This document shows, in pieces, positions 17,101 through 25,990 of a stretch of 64,000 nucleotides of DNA. The stretch's first letter is position 1; each line of letters opens with the position of its first letter. Source of the DNA: Bradyrhizobium sp. CSA112. GTDB taxonomy: Bacteria; Pseudomonadota; Alphaproteobacteria; Rhizobiales; Xanthobacteraceae. Both the position numbers and the translations under genes were made by a program. The notes beneath the pieces were generated by a model. That model had not been told where the DNA came from and searched no databases. It saw only the letters and a program-made list of their open reading frames with translations. The stretch lies in contig NZ_JAACFS010000036.1 in assembly GCF_029051645.1 (NCBI RefSeq), forward strand, positions 1-64,000. The letters are read 5' to 3'.

Positions 17101-17903
17101 CCGCCATTCTCGAAGCGCAGTCGGTCTCGATGACGGTCGGCGGCGCCACGCTGGTCGATGGCATCGATCTGCGCATCGCAGCCGGCGAGATGGTCGCGAT
17201 TGTCGGCCCCAACGGCGCCGGCAAATCGACGCTGCTGCGGATGTTGTCCGGCGATCTCCGGCCGACGCGGGGGCAGATCAGGCTGAAGCAGCGCGACATC
17301 CTTAGCTTTCCGCCGCGCCTTCTCGCCCATCATCGCGCGATGCTGTCGCAGCACGTCAACGTCACCTTCCCGTTCACGGTCGATGAAATCGTCCATATGG
17401 GCGCGGGGGATACCGGCCGCGCCGCCGCGCAGCGGCTGGTCGATGCGGCGCTCGGCGAGGTCGATCTCGCCCATTTCAGTCATCGGCAATTGCCGACGCT
17501 CTCCGGCGGCGAACAGCAGCGCGCGCATTTCGCCCGCGTGCTGGTGCAGCTCGCCTGCGGTGAAGAACAGCATGGCCCGGGCCTTCTGCTGCTCGACGAG
17601 CCGACCTCCAGCCTCGACATGCGCCACCAGATCGATCTGGTGGAAACGGCGAAACGGCGCGCGCAGAACGGCACGGCCGTGATCGCCGTGCTGCACGATC
17701 TCAATCTGGCGATGCGCTTCGCCGACCGGATCGTGCTGCTGCACCGCGGCCGGCTCGCCGTCGACGGCGGCCGCACGGACGCGATCACGGCCGAAACCAT
17801 CCGCAGGATCTTCGAGGTCGACGTGACGATCGACTACACCGAGCAGGGCGTGCCGTTCCTGCTGCCGCAGACCATGCGTCCGGCCGGCGCGCCGACGGCA
17901 TAA
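17097..17903 (+). CDS. hmuV: Heme ABC transporter ATP-binding protein
   Basis: A 268-aa cytoplasmic ATPase subunit. Walker A is GPNGAGKS (about residues 38-45), the Q-loop follows in AMLSQHVNV, the signature is LSGGEQQRA (about 139), Walker B is LLLLDEPTSSLD (about 165), and the switch His is in AVLHDLNLA. It powers heme transport through HmuU. The start overlaps the hmuU stop (ATGA). The next gene is 107 bp downstream behind a separate candidate promoter, so the heme operon probably ends here. Confidence 0.95.
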   Translation: MTAILEAQSVSMTVGGATLVDGIDLRIAAGEMVAIVGPNGAGKSTLLRMLSGDLRPTRGQIRLKQRDILSFPPRLLAHHRAMLSQHVNVTFPFTVDEIVHMGAGDTGRAAAQRLVDAALGEVDLAHFSHRQLPTLSGGEQQRAHFARVLVQLACGEEQHGPGLLLLDEPTSSLDMRHQIDLVETAKRRAQNGTAVIAVLHDLNLAMRFADRIVLLHRGRLAVDGGRTDAITAETIRRIFEVDVTIDYTEQGVPFLLPQTMRPAGAPTA

Positions 17904-17946
17904 CGCCGCAAGGCTTTTCCAACGGCGTTACAGGTTGTTCACGGAA

Positions 17947-17964
17947 CTGTCAGCCAACTGTAAC
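17947..17964 (+). promoter_or_regulatory. Candidate Pho box (PhoB binding site)
   Basis: CTGTCAG-CCAA-CTGTAAC consists of two 7-base direct repeats at 11-base spacing, the architecture and nearly the sequence of the PhoB box (CTGTCAT-N4-CTGTCAT/C). It ends 46 bp before the start codon of the phytase-like esterase, where a PhoB-activated promoter would place it. Function not shown, but the match to gene content is striking. Confidence 0.6.
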
Positions 17965-18010
17965 ACCCCTCCGCAAAGACAGGCGCATCGTCACTCACAG
18001 GAGATCCGCC

Positions 18011-19363
18011 ATGCGCGTGTCATTGCTCTGCTCTGTCGCGTCTGTTTTTCTGGCCGGCGCCGCCTTCGCCCAGGGCGAAGGTGAGTTTCCCGCAACGCTG
18101 AAAGGCCATGCGGTGCTGCCGGCGCAGACTTTCATCGATGCGCCCGCCGATGCACCTAGCGATCTCAAGACCGCAGGCAAATACACCACCGGCCGCCGCG
18201 TCGACGCCGTCGGCACCGTGATGGGCAAATCCTACGAGCGGCCGACCGGCGTCTCGCTGCCGTTCAAGGGCCAGCCGCTGCAGGGCCATTCCGGCATCAA
18301 GGTGATGCCGGACGGTTCGTTCTGGGTGCTCACCGACAACGGCATGGGCTCGCGCTACAACTCGGCGGATTCGATGCTGTATCTGAACCGCCACAAGATC
18401 GACTGGGCGACCGGCAAGATCGAGCGCCAGGAAACCATCTTCCTGCACGATCCCGACAAGAAGGTGCCGTTCCGCATCCTGCACGAGGACACCGCAAAGC
18501 GTTATCTCACCGGCGCCGATTTCGATACCGAAGGTTTTCAGATCGTCGGCGACACCTTCTGGATCGGCGACGAGTTCGGGCCCTATGTGCTGAAGACCGA
18601 CAAGACCGGCAAGATCCTCGCCGTGTTCGAAACCAGCGCCGACGGCAAGCCGGTGCGCTCGCCCGATCATTGGTTTGTGCAGTCGCCGGCCGCGCCAGGC
18701 GCGAGCTACACCACGGTCAATCTGCGCCGCTCCAAGGGCTATGAAGGTTTTGCCGCCTCGAAGGACGGCAAATTCCTGTACGGTCTGCTCGAGGGCCCGC
18801 TGTGGGATGCCGAGAAGAAGGACGTTGAAAAGGTCGACGGCAAGGAAGCCGCGCGGATCCTCGAATTCGACGTTGCTGCGGAAAAATTCACCGGCCGCCA
18901 TTGGCATTACGTGTTCGAGCACAACGGTCACGCCATCGGCGACTTCAACATGATCGACGCGACGAGCGGCCTGATCATCGAGCGCGACAATGGCGAAGGC
19001 ACCGCGGACAAGGCCTGCCCGGCCGGCCAGCGCGGCGAGAACTGTTTTGCGGACCTCGCGAAATTCAAGCGCGTCTACAAGATCGAACTCTCCGACGCCA
19101 ATGTCGGCAAGCCGGTGCGCAAGATCGCCTATGTCGACCTGATGAAGATCAAGGATCCCGACAAGAAGGCCCGCAAGCCGCTCAACGACGGCGTGCTGAC
19201 CTTCCCGTTCTTCACCATCGAGAATGTCGATCGGGTCGACGACACCCATATCATCGTCGGCAACGACAACAATCTGCCGTTCTCGTCCAGCCGCGAGCCG
19301 AACAAGGCCGACGATAATGAGTTCGTGCTGCTGGAAGTCGGCGAGTTCCTGAAGGCGAAGTAA
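18011..19363 (+). CDS. Esterase-like activity of phytase family protein
   Basis: A 450-aa exported protein with a signal peptide at residues 1-20 (cleaved after GAAFAQ). The body matches the phytase-like esterase beta-propeller family (PF13449 type): HSGIKVMPDGSFWVLTDNGMG, ADFDTEGFQIVGDTFWIGDEFGPYV, and a late VDDTHIIVGNDNNLPFS. Such proteins are predicted phosphoesterases for organic phosphate, and the Pho-box-like site upstream fits induction on phosphate starvation. AGGAG lies seven bases before the ATG. Substrate unproven. It follows hmuV but appears to have its own promoter. Confidence 0.88.
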   Translation: MRVSLLCSVASVFLAGAAFAQGEGEFPATLKGHAVLPAQTFIDAPADAPSDLKTAGKYTTGRRVDAVGTVMGKSYERPTGVSLPFKGQPLQGHSGIKVMPDGSFWVLTDNGMGSRYNSADSMLYLNRHKIDWATGKIERQETIFLHDPDKKVPFRILHEDTAKRYLTGADFDTEGFQIVGDTFWIGDEFGPYVLKTDKTGKILAVFETSADGKPVRSPDHWFVQSPAAPGASYTTVNLRRSKGYEGFAASKDGKFLYGLLEGPLWDAEKKDVEKVDGKEAARILEFDVAAEKFTGRHWHYVFEHNGHAIGDFNMIDATSGLIIERDNGEGTADKACPAGQRGENCFADLAKFKRVYKIELSDANVGKPVRKIAYVDLMKIKDPDKKARKPLNDGVLTFPFFTIENVDRVDDTHIIVGNDNNLPFSSSREPNKADDNEFVLLEVGEFLKAK

Positions 19364-19372
19364 TGGCCTGTG

Positions 19373-19504
19373 CCCTCCCTCTCCCCGCCCTTTCGCGGGG
19401 AGAGGGTCGGGGTGAGGGGCTCTATCCGCGTAATCACTGCTGATTGAGTCTGCGGAAATAGCCCCTCACCCCTGCCCTATTCCCGTAAGAACGGGGAGAG
19501 GGAG
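19373..19504. repeat. Interspersed repeat, CCCTCTCCCCGC family, copy 1
   Basis: CCCTCTCCCCGCCC..GCGGGGAGAGGGTCGGGGTGAGGGGC is followed by an inverted, less perfect copy ending ACGGGGAGAGGGAG. Related elements are at 46731-46890 and 62184-62320. It fills the gap between two convergent genes (esterase and DUF4139 protein) and can fold into strong hairpins, so it may serve as a two-way transcription end. Confidence 0.75.
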
Positions 19505-19524
19505 ACTATCCGCGACAGCGAGCC

Positions 19525-21189
19525 TCAGCCCGCCGGCACCATCACGACGCCCTTGTCCTTCGGCCAGCGTATTCGCCAGGCGAAGTTGATGTCCCTGACC
19601 TCACCGGGCTTGGCCTCAAAAGCCCATTCCAGCACGCCGCGCTTGTCGCGAAGGTTGCTCGCGGTCGGCGGCGTCGTGGACGGCAGCATTTCGACCTGAA
19701 TCTCTTCATTCTCGCTGACCGGCAGTTGATCCTCGATCGCGATCCGAAGCGGGAAATCATGGCCGTTACGTACAGTGGTCTTGAACGCGCGCTCGTCGGT
19801 CTTCGACGTCGTCACGATCAGGCCGGCTGATCCCTCGTTGCGCTTGAGGACGGTGCGCTCGATCTTGATCTTGTCGTCGGCGCCGAATCCGAGCCGCACG
19901 GTCTCGTCCTTAGCCGCAGCAGCCATGTGCCCACGGCCAACGAAGACGCCGTCGCGATAGATCGCGACCCGGCCCGGCAACAGCGGCGCGTCCTCGTTCT
20001 GCTTGAAGCTCGCTTCGAGGAACGCGGTCGGATCCTTCACCGGCGCGGCGCGCACGGCGAGATCGGGAGCAATGGTCGCGGTGGAAACACGCAGGCTCTT
20101 GGCGCCTTCGCTGGCGCTGAGGCTGACGCGGCCGGGAATTTTGAACACCATCTGGAAGCTGCTGACGTCAGCAGTGGCCTGCTGTTCCTCGGCCTTCCCG
20201 GCGAGCGCCTCCGCTACCTGGGGCGCCGGTGCTGAGCGCAGCAGCGGCTTCGCATTATCCATCAAGCCGCCGCTGGCCGATTGAGCAGGACGCGGCGGTT
20301 GCGGATATTGCACAATCAGCGAATTGAGGTCGGGCGCGCTGCCGCCGCGCGCGGTGCGCACGGTCGAGACGCTGAGCGCAACGTTGGACCAATCCTCGCC
20401 GGTGGCTTGCGTGATTTCGGCGCGGCGCACCAGTTCGAGCGCGGGCTTGCGGTCCTTGGTGCCGGTGTCGAGACGGGCATCATAGAGCGGCATCCAGCGC
20501 GCGTTGCGCACGGTATAGGTGACGCGCAACGTCGCTTTCGTCGCGGCCGCAGCGGCGAGTTCGATCTTAACTTCCAGCTTACTCGGCGGCTTCTGCGCCC
20601 GGTCCTGTTCGAGACGCACGATTTCGCGGTCGAGTTCGCGCTGCTTGCGTTCGGCGTCGCGGATGGCCGCGTCGGCGCTGCCAATTTCCTCGCCGACCGC
20701 GGCAAAGGCCGCGCGCCATTCGGCAATCGGCCGCGCCTCACCCTTGTCGCCGATCCCTGCGGGAGACGTATCGGCAAAGCGTTCTGCGAACTTGCGCCGC
20801 GCTTTCGCCGCATCGATTGCGCCTTGGAGATTGGCCCGCTCGTCCTTCAGGGCCTCGATGCGCCTATCGAGCTCGGGCAGATTGACCGGCGGCGCCGCGC
20901 GCGGCGGTTTTGCGTCGATCGCGCCGATCGTGAATTTCGCGCCCGCCTCACCCTCGACCCGGAGGGATGACGGATCCAGCGTTAGCGGAAAATCCTTGAG
21001 AACGGCTGAGTTCTCGCCGGCCGGCAGATCGAGCGAGATGATCCGCGTGACGCTGGCGCCGTCGGGATAGACGGTAACCGCATCGACCGCCGAACTGGCG
21101 CCCAATTCGGCCGCGCGCACCGGGCCGGCGGCAAGCGCCGTGAGCGCGACGAGGCTCGTCGTCAAAAAAACGTTCGCAATCAATCGCAT
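19525..21189 (-). CDS. DUF4139 domain protein (mucoidy inhibitor A-like)
   Basis: A 554-aa exported protein. Signal peptide about 1-27 (MRLIANVFLTTSLVALTALA..), then a DUF4140 N-terminal domain (about 30-125, VDAVTVYPDGASVTRIISLDLPAGE), a charged coiled coil (about 90-190), and DUF4139 (about 200-554) with YTVRNARWMPLYDARL and a C-terminal KPGEVRDINFAWRIRWPKD. The ATG at 21189 follows AGGAGGGTATCC; the longer frame to 21294 is rejected. The family is common in bacteria but its role is unproven, and the mucoidy-inhibitor name comes from a single historical label. It is a single gene between repeats and serA. Confidence 0.85.
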   Translation of the reverse strand: MRLIANVFLTTSLVALTALAAGPVRAAELGASSAVDAVTVYPDGASVTRIISLDLPAGENSAVLKDFPLTLDPSSLRVEGEAGAKFTIGAIDAKPPRAAPPVNLPELDRRIEALKDERANLQGAIDAAKARRKFAERFADTSPAGIGDKGEARPIAEWRAAFAAVGEEIGSADAAIRDAERKQRELDREIVRLEQDRAQKPPSKLEVKIELAAAAATKATLRVTYTVRNARWMPLYDARLDTGTKDRKPALELVRRAEITQATGEDWSNVALSVSTVRTARGGSAPDLNSLIVQYPQPPRPAQSASGGLMDNAKPLLRSAPAPQVAEALAGKAEEQQATADVSSFQMVFKIPGRVSLSASEGAKSLRVSTATIAPDLAVRAAPVKDPTAFLEASFKQNEDAPLLPGRVAIYRDGVFVGRGHMAAAAKDETVRLGFGADDKIKIERTVLKRNEGSAGLIVTTSKTDERAFKTTVRNGHDFPLRIAIEDQLPVSENEEIQVEMLPSTTPPTASNLRDKRGVLEWAFEAKPGEVRDINFAWRIRWPKDKGVVMVPAG

Positions 21190-21365
21190 GGATACCCTCC
21201 TGAACCATTCGCCGGATGGCAACGCGCAACAACGCCCACCACTCCCGGTCATGAGACGCAGCGAGGAAGAAACTGGTTCGATTGGGAATACCATGTGGCT
21301 TCGCCGCGGCGGGACCGCGGCGAAGGATAAGCAATCCCCTCTCTGAGGGGAAAAGGACGACGGGA

Positions 21366-22955
21366 CTAGAACGCCAGCGCCTTGGCCTGCTTCACCTGAG
21401 GCAGCTTCTGCACCTTGGCAAGTACCTCCGCCGGCACAGGCCCATCGATCTCGACCAGCGCGATGGCGTCACCGCCCTGCTTGACGCGGCCGAGATGGAA
21501 GGTGGCGATGTTGATCTTGGCGTCGCCGAGCAGGCCGGCGAAGCTGCCGATGAAGCCGGGCTTGTCCTCGTTGGTGACATAGATCATCGACTTGCCGAAC
21601 TCGGCGTCGACCCGGATGCCCTTGATGTCGACCAGCCGCGGCTTGCCGTCGTGATAGACGGTGCCGGAGACGGAACGCTCCTGCCGTTCGGTGGTGACGG
21701 TCACCGTGATCAGGCTTTCGTAATCGCTCTGCGCCGCGCGCACGATCTCGTCCACCACCATGCCGCGCTCTTTCGCGACGACGGGCGCGGAGACCACATT
21801 GACTTCGCCCAGCATCGGCCGCAGCAGGCCCGACAGCACCGCCGAGGTGATCGCCTTGATCTTCATCTCGGCGACATGGCCCTCATAGGTGATCTCAGTC
21901 TTCAGGATGCCGCTCTCGGTGAGCTGGCCCGCGAACGAGCCGAGCTTTTCGGCGAGTTCGATGAACGGCTTCAGCTTCGGCGCTTCCTCCGCCGTGATCG
22001 AGGGGAAGTTCACCGCGTTCGAGATCGCGCCGGTCAGCAGGTAATCCGACATCTGCTCGGCGACCTGCAGCGCGACGTTTTCCTGCGCTTCCGTGGTGGA
22101 GGCGCCGAGATGCGGCGTGCAGATCACGCTGGGATGGCCGAACAGCACGTTCTTGGTGGCGGGCTCCTCGACGAACACGTCGAAGGCGGCGCCGGCGACA
22201 TGCTTGGAATTCAGCGCCTCGACCAGCGCCTGCTCGTCGACCAGGCCGCCACGGGCGCAGTTGATGATACGCACGCCCTTCTTCATCTTGGCGATCGCCG
22301 CCGCGTCGATGATGTTCCTGGTCTTCTCGGTCAACGGCGTGTGCAGCGTGATGAAATCGGCGCGCTTGAGCAGTTCGTCGAGTTCGACCTTCTCGACGCC
22401 GATGTCCTTGGCGCGTTCCGGCGACAGGAACGGATCGAACGCGACCACCTTCATTTTCAGACCAAGCGCGCGGTCGGCGGCGATCGAGCCGATATTGCCG
22501 CAGCCGATCACGCCCAGCGTCTTGCCGGTGATCTCGACGCCCATGAAGCGGTTCTTCTCCCACTTGCCGGCCTGCGTCGAGGCGTCGGCCTGCGGAATTT
22601 CACGCGCCAGCGCCAGCATCAGCGTGATCGCATGTTCGGCGGTCGTGATCGAATTGCCGAACGGCGTATTCATCACGATGATGCCCTTGGCGGTGGCCGC
22701 GGGAATCTCGACATTGTCGACGCCGATGCCGGCGCGTCCGATCACCTTGAGCTTCTTTGCTTTCTCGATGATCTTCGCGGTCGCCTTGGTCGCGGAACGA
22801 ATCGCAAGACCGTCGTAATTGCCGATGATCTCGGCGAGCTTGTCCTTGTCCTTGCCGAGATTGGGCTGGAAGTCGACCTCGATGCCGCGATCCTTGAAGA
22901 TCTGAACGGCAGCAGGAGAGAGTGCGTCGGAAATGAGAACTTTGGGTTTGGACAT
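21366..22955 (-). CDS. serA: D-3-phosphoglycerate dehydrogenase
   Basis: A 529-aa cytoplasmic enzyme that oxidises 3-phosphoglycerate to 3-phosphohydroxypyruvate, the first step of serine synthesis. This is the long SerA type: catalytic/NAD domain about 1-310 with GCGNIG at 151-156, catalytic Arg in INCARGGLVDE and His in CTPHLGASTTEA, an intervening ASB domain (about 320-445), and a C-terminal ACT domain (about 455-529, VTNEDKPGFIGSFAGLLGDA). It lies downstream of serC in the same direction with a palindromic repeat between. Confidence 0.96.
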   Translation of the reverse strand: MSKPKVLISDALSPAAVQIFKDRGIEVDFQPNLGKDKDKLAEIIGNYDGLAIRSATKATAKIIEKAKKLKVIGRAGIGVDNVEIPAATAKGIIVMNTPFGNSITTAEHAITLMLALAREIPQADASTQAGKWEKNRFMGVEITGKTLGVIGCGNIGSIAADRALGLKMKVVAFDPFLSPERAKDIGVEKVELDELLKRADFITLHTPLTEKTRNIIDAAAIAKMKKGVRIINCARGGLVDEQALVEALNSKHVAGAAFDVFVEEPATKNVLFGHPSVICTPHLGASTTEAQENVALQVAEQMSDYLLTGAISNAVNFPSITAEEAPKLKPFIELAEKLGSFAGQLTESGILKTEITYEGHVAEMKIKAITSAVLSGLLRPMLGEVNVVSAPVVAKERGMVVDEIVRAAQSDYESLITVTVTTERQERSVSGTVYHDGKPRLVDIKGIRVDAEFGKSMIYVTNEDKPGFIGSFAGLLGDAKINIATFHLGRVKQGGDAIALVEIDGPVPAEVLAKVQKLPQVKQAKALAF

Positions 22956-22970
22956 TGGAGTGATCCTTCA

Positions 22971-23119
22971 CACCCTCCCCTGGAGGGGGAGGGTCGGCGC
23001 GAAGCGCCGGGGTGGGGTGAAACTGTCGCTGCGAACTCTGCGTGCGTCGGGCGCGGAGATATCACCCCACCCCGACGCATCCTTCGGATGCGTCGACCCT
23101 CCCCCTCCAGGGGAGGGTG
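22971..23119. repeat. Palindromic repeat, CACCCTCCCCTGGAGG family
   Basis: CACCCTCCCCTGGAGGGGGA starting at 22971 is mirrored by CCCCCTCCAGGGGAGGGTG ending at 23119, with inner arms (GGGGTGGGGTGAAAC against ATATCACCCCACCCCGACGC) also paired. The whole serC-serA gap of 168 bp is this element. As it lies inside a presumed operon, it could modulate serA expression relative to serC. Confidence 0.75.
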
Positions 23120-23123
23120 ACGA

Positions 23124-24296
23124 TTAAGCGGCCTTCGGCAACGCGGCCTTGGCCTCGGCGAACGCCCAGTCGATCCACTGCGTCAACAGCGCAACGTCGG
23201 AGGCTTCCACGGTGGCGCCGCACCAGATCCGCAGGCCCGCAGGCGCATCGCGGTAATAGGCAAAGTCGTAACCGGCGGCTTCCTTCTCCACCAGCGCGAC
23301 CAGCTTCTTGGAGAACTCCGCCTGCGCATCCGCCGTCAGCGAGGTGATCGCGGGATCTGTGAACTTCAGACACACCGAGGTGTTGGAACGGATCGAGGCA
23401 TCCTTCGCCAGGAAATCGATCCACGGCGTCTTCGCCTTCCAGTCCGAAAGCACTTTGGTGTTGGCGTCGGCCCGCGCGATCAGCGCCTTGAGGCCGCCGA
23501 TCGATTTCGCCCAGTTCAGCGCATCGAGATAATCCTCGACGCACAGCATCGACGGCGTGTTGATGGTCTCGCCTTCGAAGATACCCTGGTTGAGCTTGCC
23601 GCCCTTGGTCAGGCGGAAAATTTTCGGCAACGGCCAGGCCGGCTTGTAGGTCTCGAGCCGCTCCACCGCGCGCGGTGAGAGGATCAGCATGCCATGCGCG
23701 GCCTCGCCGCCCAGCGCCTTCTGCCAGGAGAACGTCACCACATCGAGCTTTGCGAAATCGAGTGCTTGCGCAAAAGCGGCCGACGTCGCGTCGCAGATGG
23801 TGAGACCTTCGCGGGTCGCGCTGATCCAGTCGGCGTTGGGCACGCGCACGCCCGAGGTCGTGCCATTCCAGGTGAAGACGATGTCGGAAGCCGGATCGGC
23901 TTTGCTCAGGTCGGGAAGATCGCCATAGCCGGCGTGCAGCTTGATGACGTCCTTCAGCTTCAATTCCTTGACGATGTCGCTGACCCAGCCCTCGCCGAAG
24001 GATTCCCAGGCGATCGTGGTGACGGGCCGCGCACCGAGCAGCGACCACAGCGCCATTTCGACCGCGCCGGTATCGGACGCCGGCACGATGCCGATCTTGT
24101 AGTCGGCCGGCACTTCAAGTACTTCGCGCGTCAGTTCGATCGCGAGCTTGAGCTTGGCTTTACCGATCTTCGCGCGATGCGAGCGGCCGAGGGCTGCGTC
24201 CTTTAGATTTTGGGGATTCCAGCCGGGGCGCTTGGCACAGGGGCCGGAAGAAAAATGCGGCACGTTCGGCCGCGAAGCGGGCTTCGCTACAGTCAT
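23124..24296 (-). CDS. serC: Phosphoserine aminotransferase
   Basis: A 390-aa PLP-dependent cytoplasmic enzyme that converts 3-phosphohydroxypyruvate and glutamate to phosphoserine and 2-oxoglutarate, the second step of serine synthesis (it also acts in some pyridoxal routes). The alphaproteobacterial SerC form is recognisable from the N-terminus RPNVPHFSSGPCAKRPGW, the SHRAKIGKAKL segment, and the PLP lysine in TFSWQKALGGEAAHG at about residue 200. GGAAGGATAGATC precedes the ATG. Adjacent serA gives a two-gene serine operon. Confidence 0.95.
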   Translation of the reverse strand: MTVAKPASRPNVPHFSSGPCAKRPGWNPQNLKDAALGRSHRAKIGKAKLKLAIELTREVLEVPADYKIGIVPASDTGAVEMALWSLLGARPVTTIAWESFGEGWVSDIVKELKLKDVIKLHAGYGDLPDLSKADPASDIVFTWNGTTSGVRVPNADWISATREGLTICDATSAAFAQALDFAKLDVVTFSWQKALGGEAAHGMLILSPRAVERLETYKPAWPLPKIFRLTKGGKLNQGIFEGETINTPSMLCVEDYLDALNWAKSIGGLKALIARADANTKVLSDWKAKTPWIDFLAKDASIRSNTSVCLKFTDPAITSLTADAQAEFSKKLVALVEKEAAGYDFAYYRDAPAGLRIWCGATVEASDVALLTQWIDWAFAEAKAALPKAA

Positions 24297-24375
24297 GATC
24301 TATCCTTCCAGATAGTAAGCCTCCCGTTGGGGGGAGGTGTCCCACCGCGGTGCATAAGGTAAACGGGCCCGATCG

Positions 24376-24570
24376 TCAAGAAACTTCGGAAGCTTCACGC
24401 CCGATTGATGGCTGTTCGCCCTCGGAAGACGCCGGCCCTTGCTGCAGAAGTTCGGCGGCGTCGGTGACCAGTTTGTCGGCCTGTCGCCGGCTCGAGACCT
24501 TCAAAATGCTGGTCTCTCCGGCCTGCACGACATATTCGCTTCCGATCCGGACAATCGAATATTTCTTCAT
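24376..24570 (-). CDS. Small conserved hypothetical protein (64 aa)
   Basis: A 64-aa cytoplasmic protein beginning MKKYSIVRIGSEYVVQAGET, then a helix rich in charged residues (SSRRQADKLVTDAAELLQQG) and an acidic, Ser-rich tail. The strand-strand-helix pattern resembles DUF2188-like or similar small folds, but I cannot assign a family. The ATG at 24570 is preferred; a longer frame to 24645 has no better ribosome site. It lies 79 bp upstream of serC, separated from it by the hairpin CCTCCC-GTTGGG-GGGAGG at about 24322-24339. Confidence 0.55.
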   Translation of the reverse strand: MKKYSIVRIGSEYVVQAGETSILKVSSRRQADKLVTDAAELLQQGPASSEGEQPSIGREASEVS

Positions 24571-24750
24571 TGGAGATCCCCAAAGCTGCCCCAAGCCCGA
24601 TGGGAGACGCCGGCATAGCGGAGACGTTCCTGCCCGTAAAATCACGGACGCACGCGTAGTTTATCGGTTGTTAACCGGATCGTACAGTGACGACTACCTC
24701 AGGCATTCGTCGCCGATGCGCCTCAACCGCAGTTGCTGATCTTTGTCCTG

Positions 24751-24819
24751 GCGCATTTTCTTTACGCGAACCGGATTCCATCCCGCATCAAGTGCGGGAC
24801 AGGCTTCGCTCGAAAACGC
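24751..24819. repeat. Interspersed repeat with CCCGCATCAAGTGCGGG hairpin, copy 1
   Basis: GCGCATTTTCTTTACGCGAA is followed by CATCCCGCATCAAGTGCGGGACAGGC and CGAAAACGC; a close copy lies at 40174-40243. The central hairpin CCCGCA-TCAAG-TGCGGG is perfect. It abuts the 3' end of the GNAT gene on the minus strand and may act as that gene's transcription end. Confidence 0.7.
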
Positions 24820-24826
24820 CATGCGA

Positions 24827-25297
24827 TCAAAATCGCAAGGTCATGCCGACATGGCTGCGTGCAAAGCCCAGCCGCTCATAAAACCGTTGCGCATCTACGC
24901 GGGTGTGGTGCGTCAGCAATTCGACCAGCTTGCATCCGTTGGCGCGTGCTTCTGCAATCGCCCACTGCACCATCTGCTCGCCGATGCCGCGGCTGCGGCA
25001 GTGGCAGGCGACGCGGACATCCTCGATCAGGCCGCGCGAGGCTCCCTGCGAGCTCAGCCCCGGCAGAATGCAGAGCTGCAGGCAACCGACCACGGCGCCC
25101 TCGCCGTCCTCGGCGACTACGAGCTGGATGTTCGGGTCGCGGTCGACTGTCGCGAACGCCGTGAAATAGCATTGCGGCAGCGGATCCTCGATCCGCTCAC
25201 GGCCGCCGCCGAGCGGATCGTCCGCCAGCATGGCGACGATGGCGCTGACGTCCTCGCGGCGTGCGCGGCGGATGGTGACCTCTGAGATGGCAGGCAT
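24827..25297 (-). CDS. GNAT family N-acetyltransferase
   Basis: A 156-aa cytoplasmic acetyl-CoA-dependent acyltransferase. The GNAT core is clear: an N-terminal TIRRARREDVSAIVAMLADD, strand 4 IEDVRVACHCRSRGIGEQMV (the acetyl-CoA pyrophosphate loop, here CRSRGIG), and a C-terminal RVDAQRFYERLGFARSHVGM typical of amino-group acetyltransferases. GGAAATTGTC precedes the ATG. Only 17 bp separate it from the GST gene upstream, so the two may share a transcript. Substrate unknown. Confidence 0.88.
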   Translation of the reverse strand: MPAISEVTIRRARREDVSAIVAMLADDPLGGGRERIEDPLPQCYFTAFATVDRDPNIQLVVAEDGEGAVVGCLQLCILPGLSSQGASRGLIEDVRVACHCRSRGIGEQMVQWAIAEARANGCKLVELLTHHTRVDAQRFYERLGFARSHVGMTLRF

Positions 25298-25314
25298 GAC
25301 AATTTCCGGTGAAG

Positions 25315-25905
25315 TCAGCGCGCCGGCGGCAGGCCAAGGAATTTTTCGGTCTCGCCGATCCAGCGGCGCACCGCGGCATAGCCGTCAAGATGAAAGCCGC
25401 CTTCATGGGCGACGCGCGTATAGGCCAGGAGCGATATGTCGGCGAGCGTGACGGCGTCGCCGACCAGAAATGGCGTGATGGCGAGCTGATACTCCATCCG
25501 CGCCAGCGCCGCATAGCCGCGCTTGACCTTGTCGGGGTCGAGATCGGAAGCCGGCTTGCCCAGATAGAACATCAGGAAGCGACATACGGCGATGTACGGC
25601 TCGTGGCTATACTGCTCCCAGAACAGCCACTCGTCCATCTTCGCTTCGGCGAACGCATCTTGCGGAATGAGACGGGAGCCGCGGGCAAGATAACGGATGA
25701 TGGCGTTGGACTGCGCCAGCGTGCGGCCGTCGGCGAGTTCGATCGCCGGCACCTGGCCGGCGCCGTTGAGCTTGAGGAATTCAGCGGTCCGCGTCTCGCC
25801 CTTGAGCGTATCGACCGCTATCCAGGTGTAGGGCAGCGCGAGATGGTCGCACACCCACTTCACCTTCAGGCAATTGCCGGAATTGGTATCGCCGTAGACC
25901 TTCAT
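25315..25905 (-). CDS. Glutathione S-transferase family protein
   Basis: A 196-aa cytoplasmic protein with an N-terminal thioredoxin-like domain (about 1-78: KVYGDTNSGNCLKVKWVCDHL, cis-Pro in GAGQVPAIEL, then DGRTLAQSNAIIRYLA, the glutathione-gamma-Glu site) and an all-helical C-terminal domain (about 85-196, with FLVGDAVTLADISLLAYTRV). One of four GST-family genes in the window; its closest relative here by eye is the one at 43054. Probably upstream partner of the GNAT gene. Substrate unknown. Confidence 0.9.
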   Translation of the reverse strand: MKVYGDTNSGNCLKVKWVCDHLALPYTWIAVDTLKGETRTAEFLKLNGAGQVPAIELADGRTLAQSNAIIRYLARGSRLIPQDAFAEAKMDEWLFWEQYSHEPYIAVCRFLMFYLGKPASDLDPDKVKRGYAALARMEYQLAITPFLVGDAVTLADISLLAYTRVAHEGGFHLDGYAAVRRWIGETEKFLGLPPAR

Positions 25906-25990
25906 GCGCCGCCGCCCTCGTTAGGGCGACAGTGCAACAGGCGGCGGCAGATCTGTCAACGGCGCCCGGAGCGGCGCCGCCGTGGCGAGA

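Noticed and set aside
21282..23120. Plus-strand 612-aa frame opposite serA
   Set aside because: Antisense shadow; composition is low-complexity and SerA on the other strand is complete with ACT domain.
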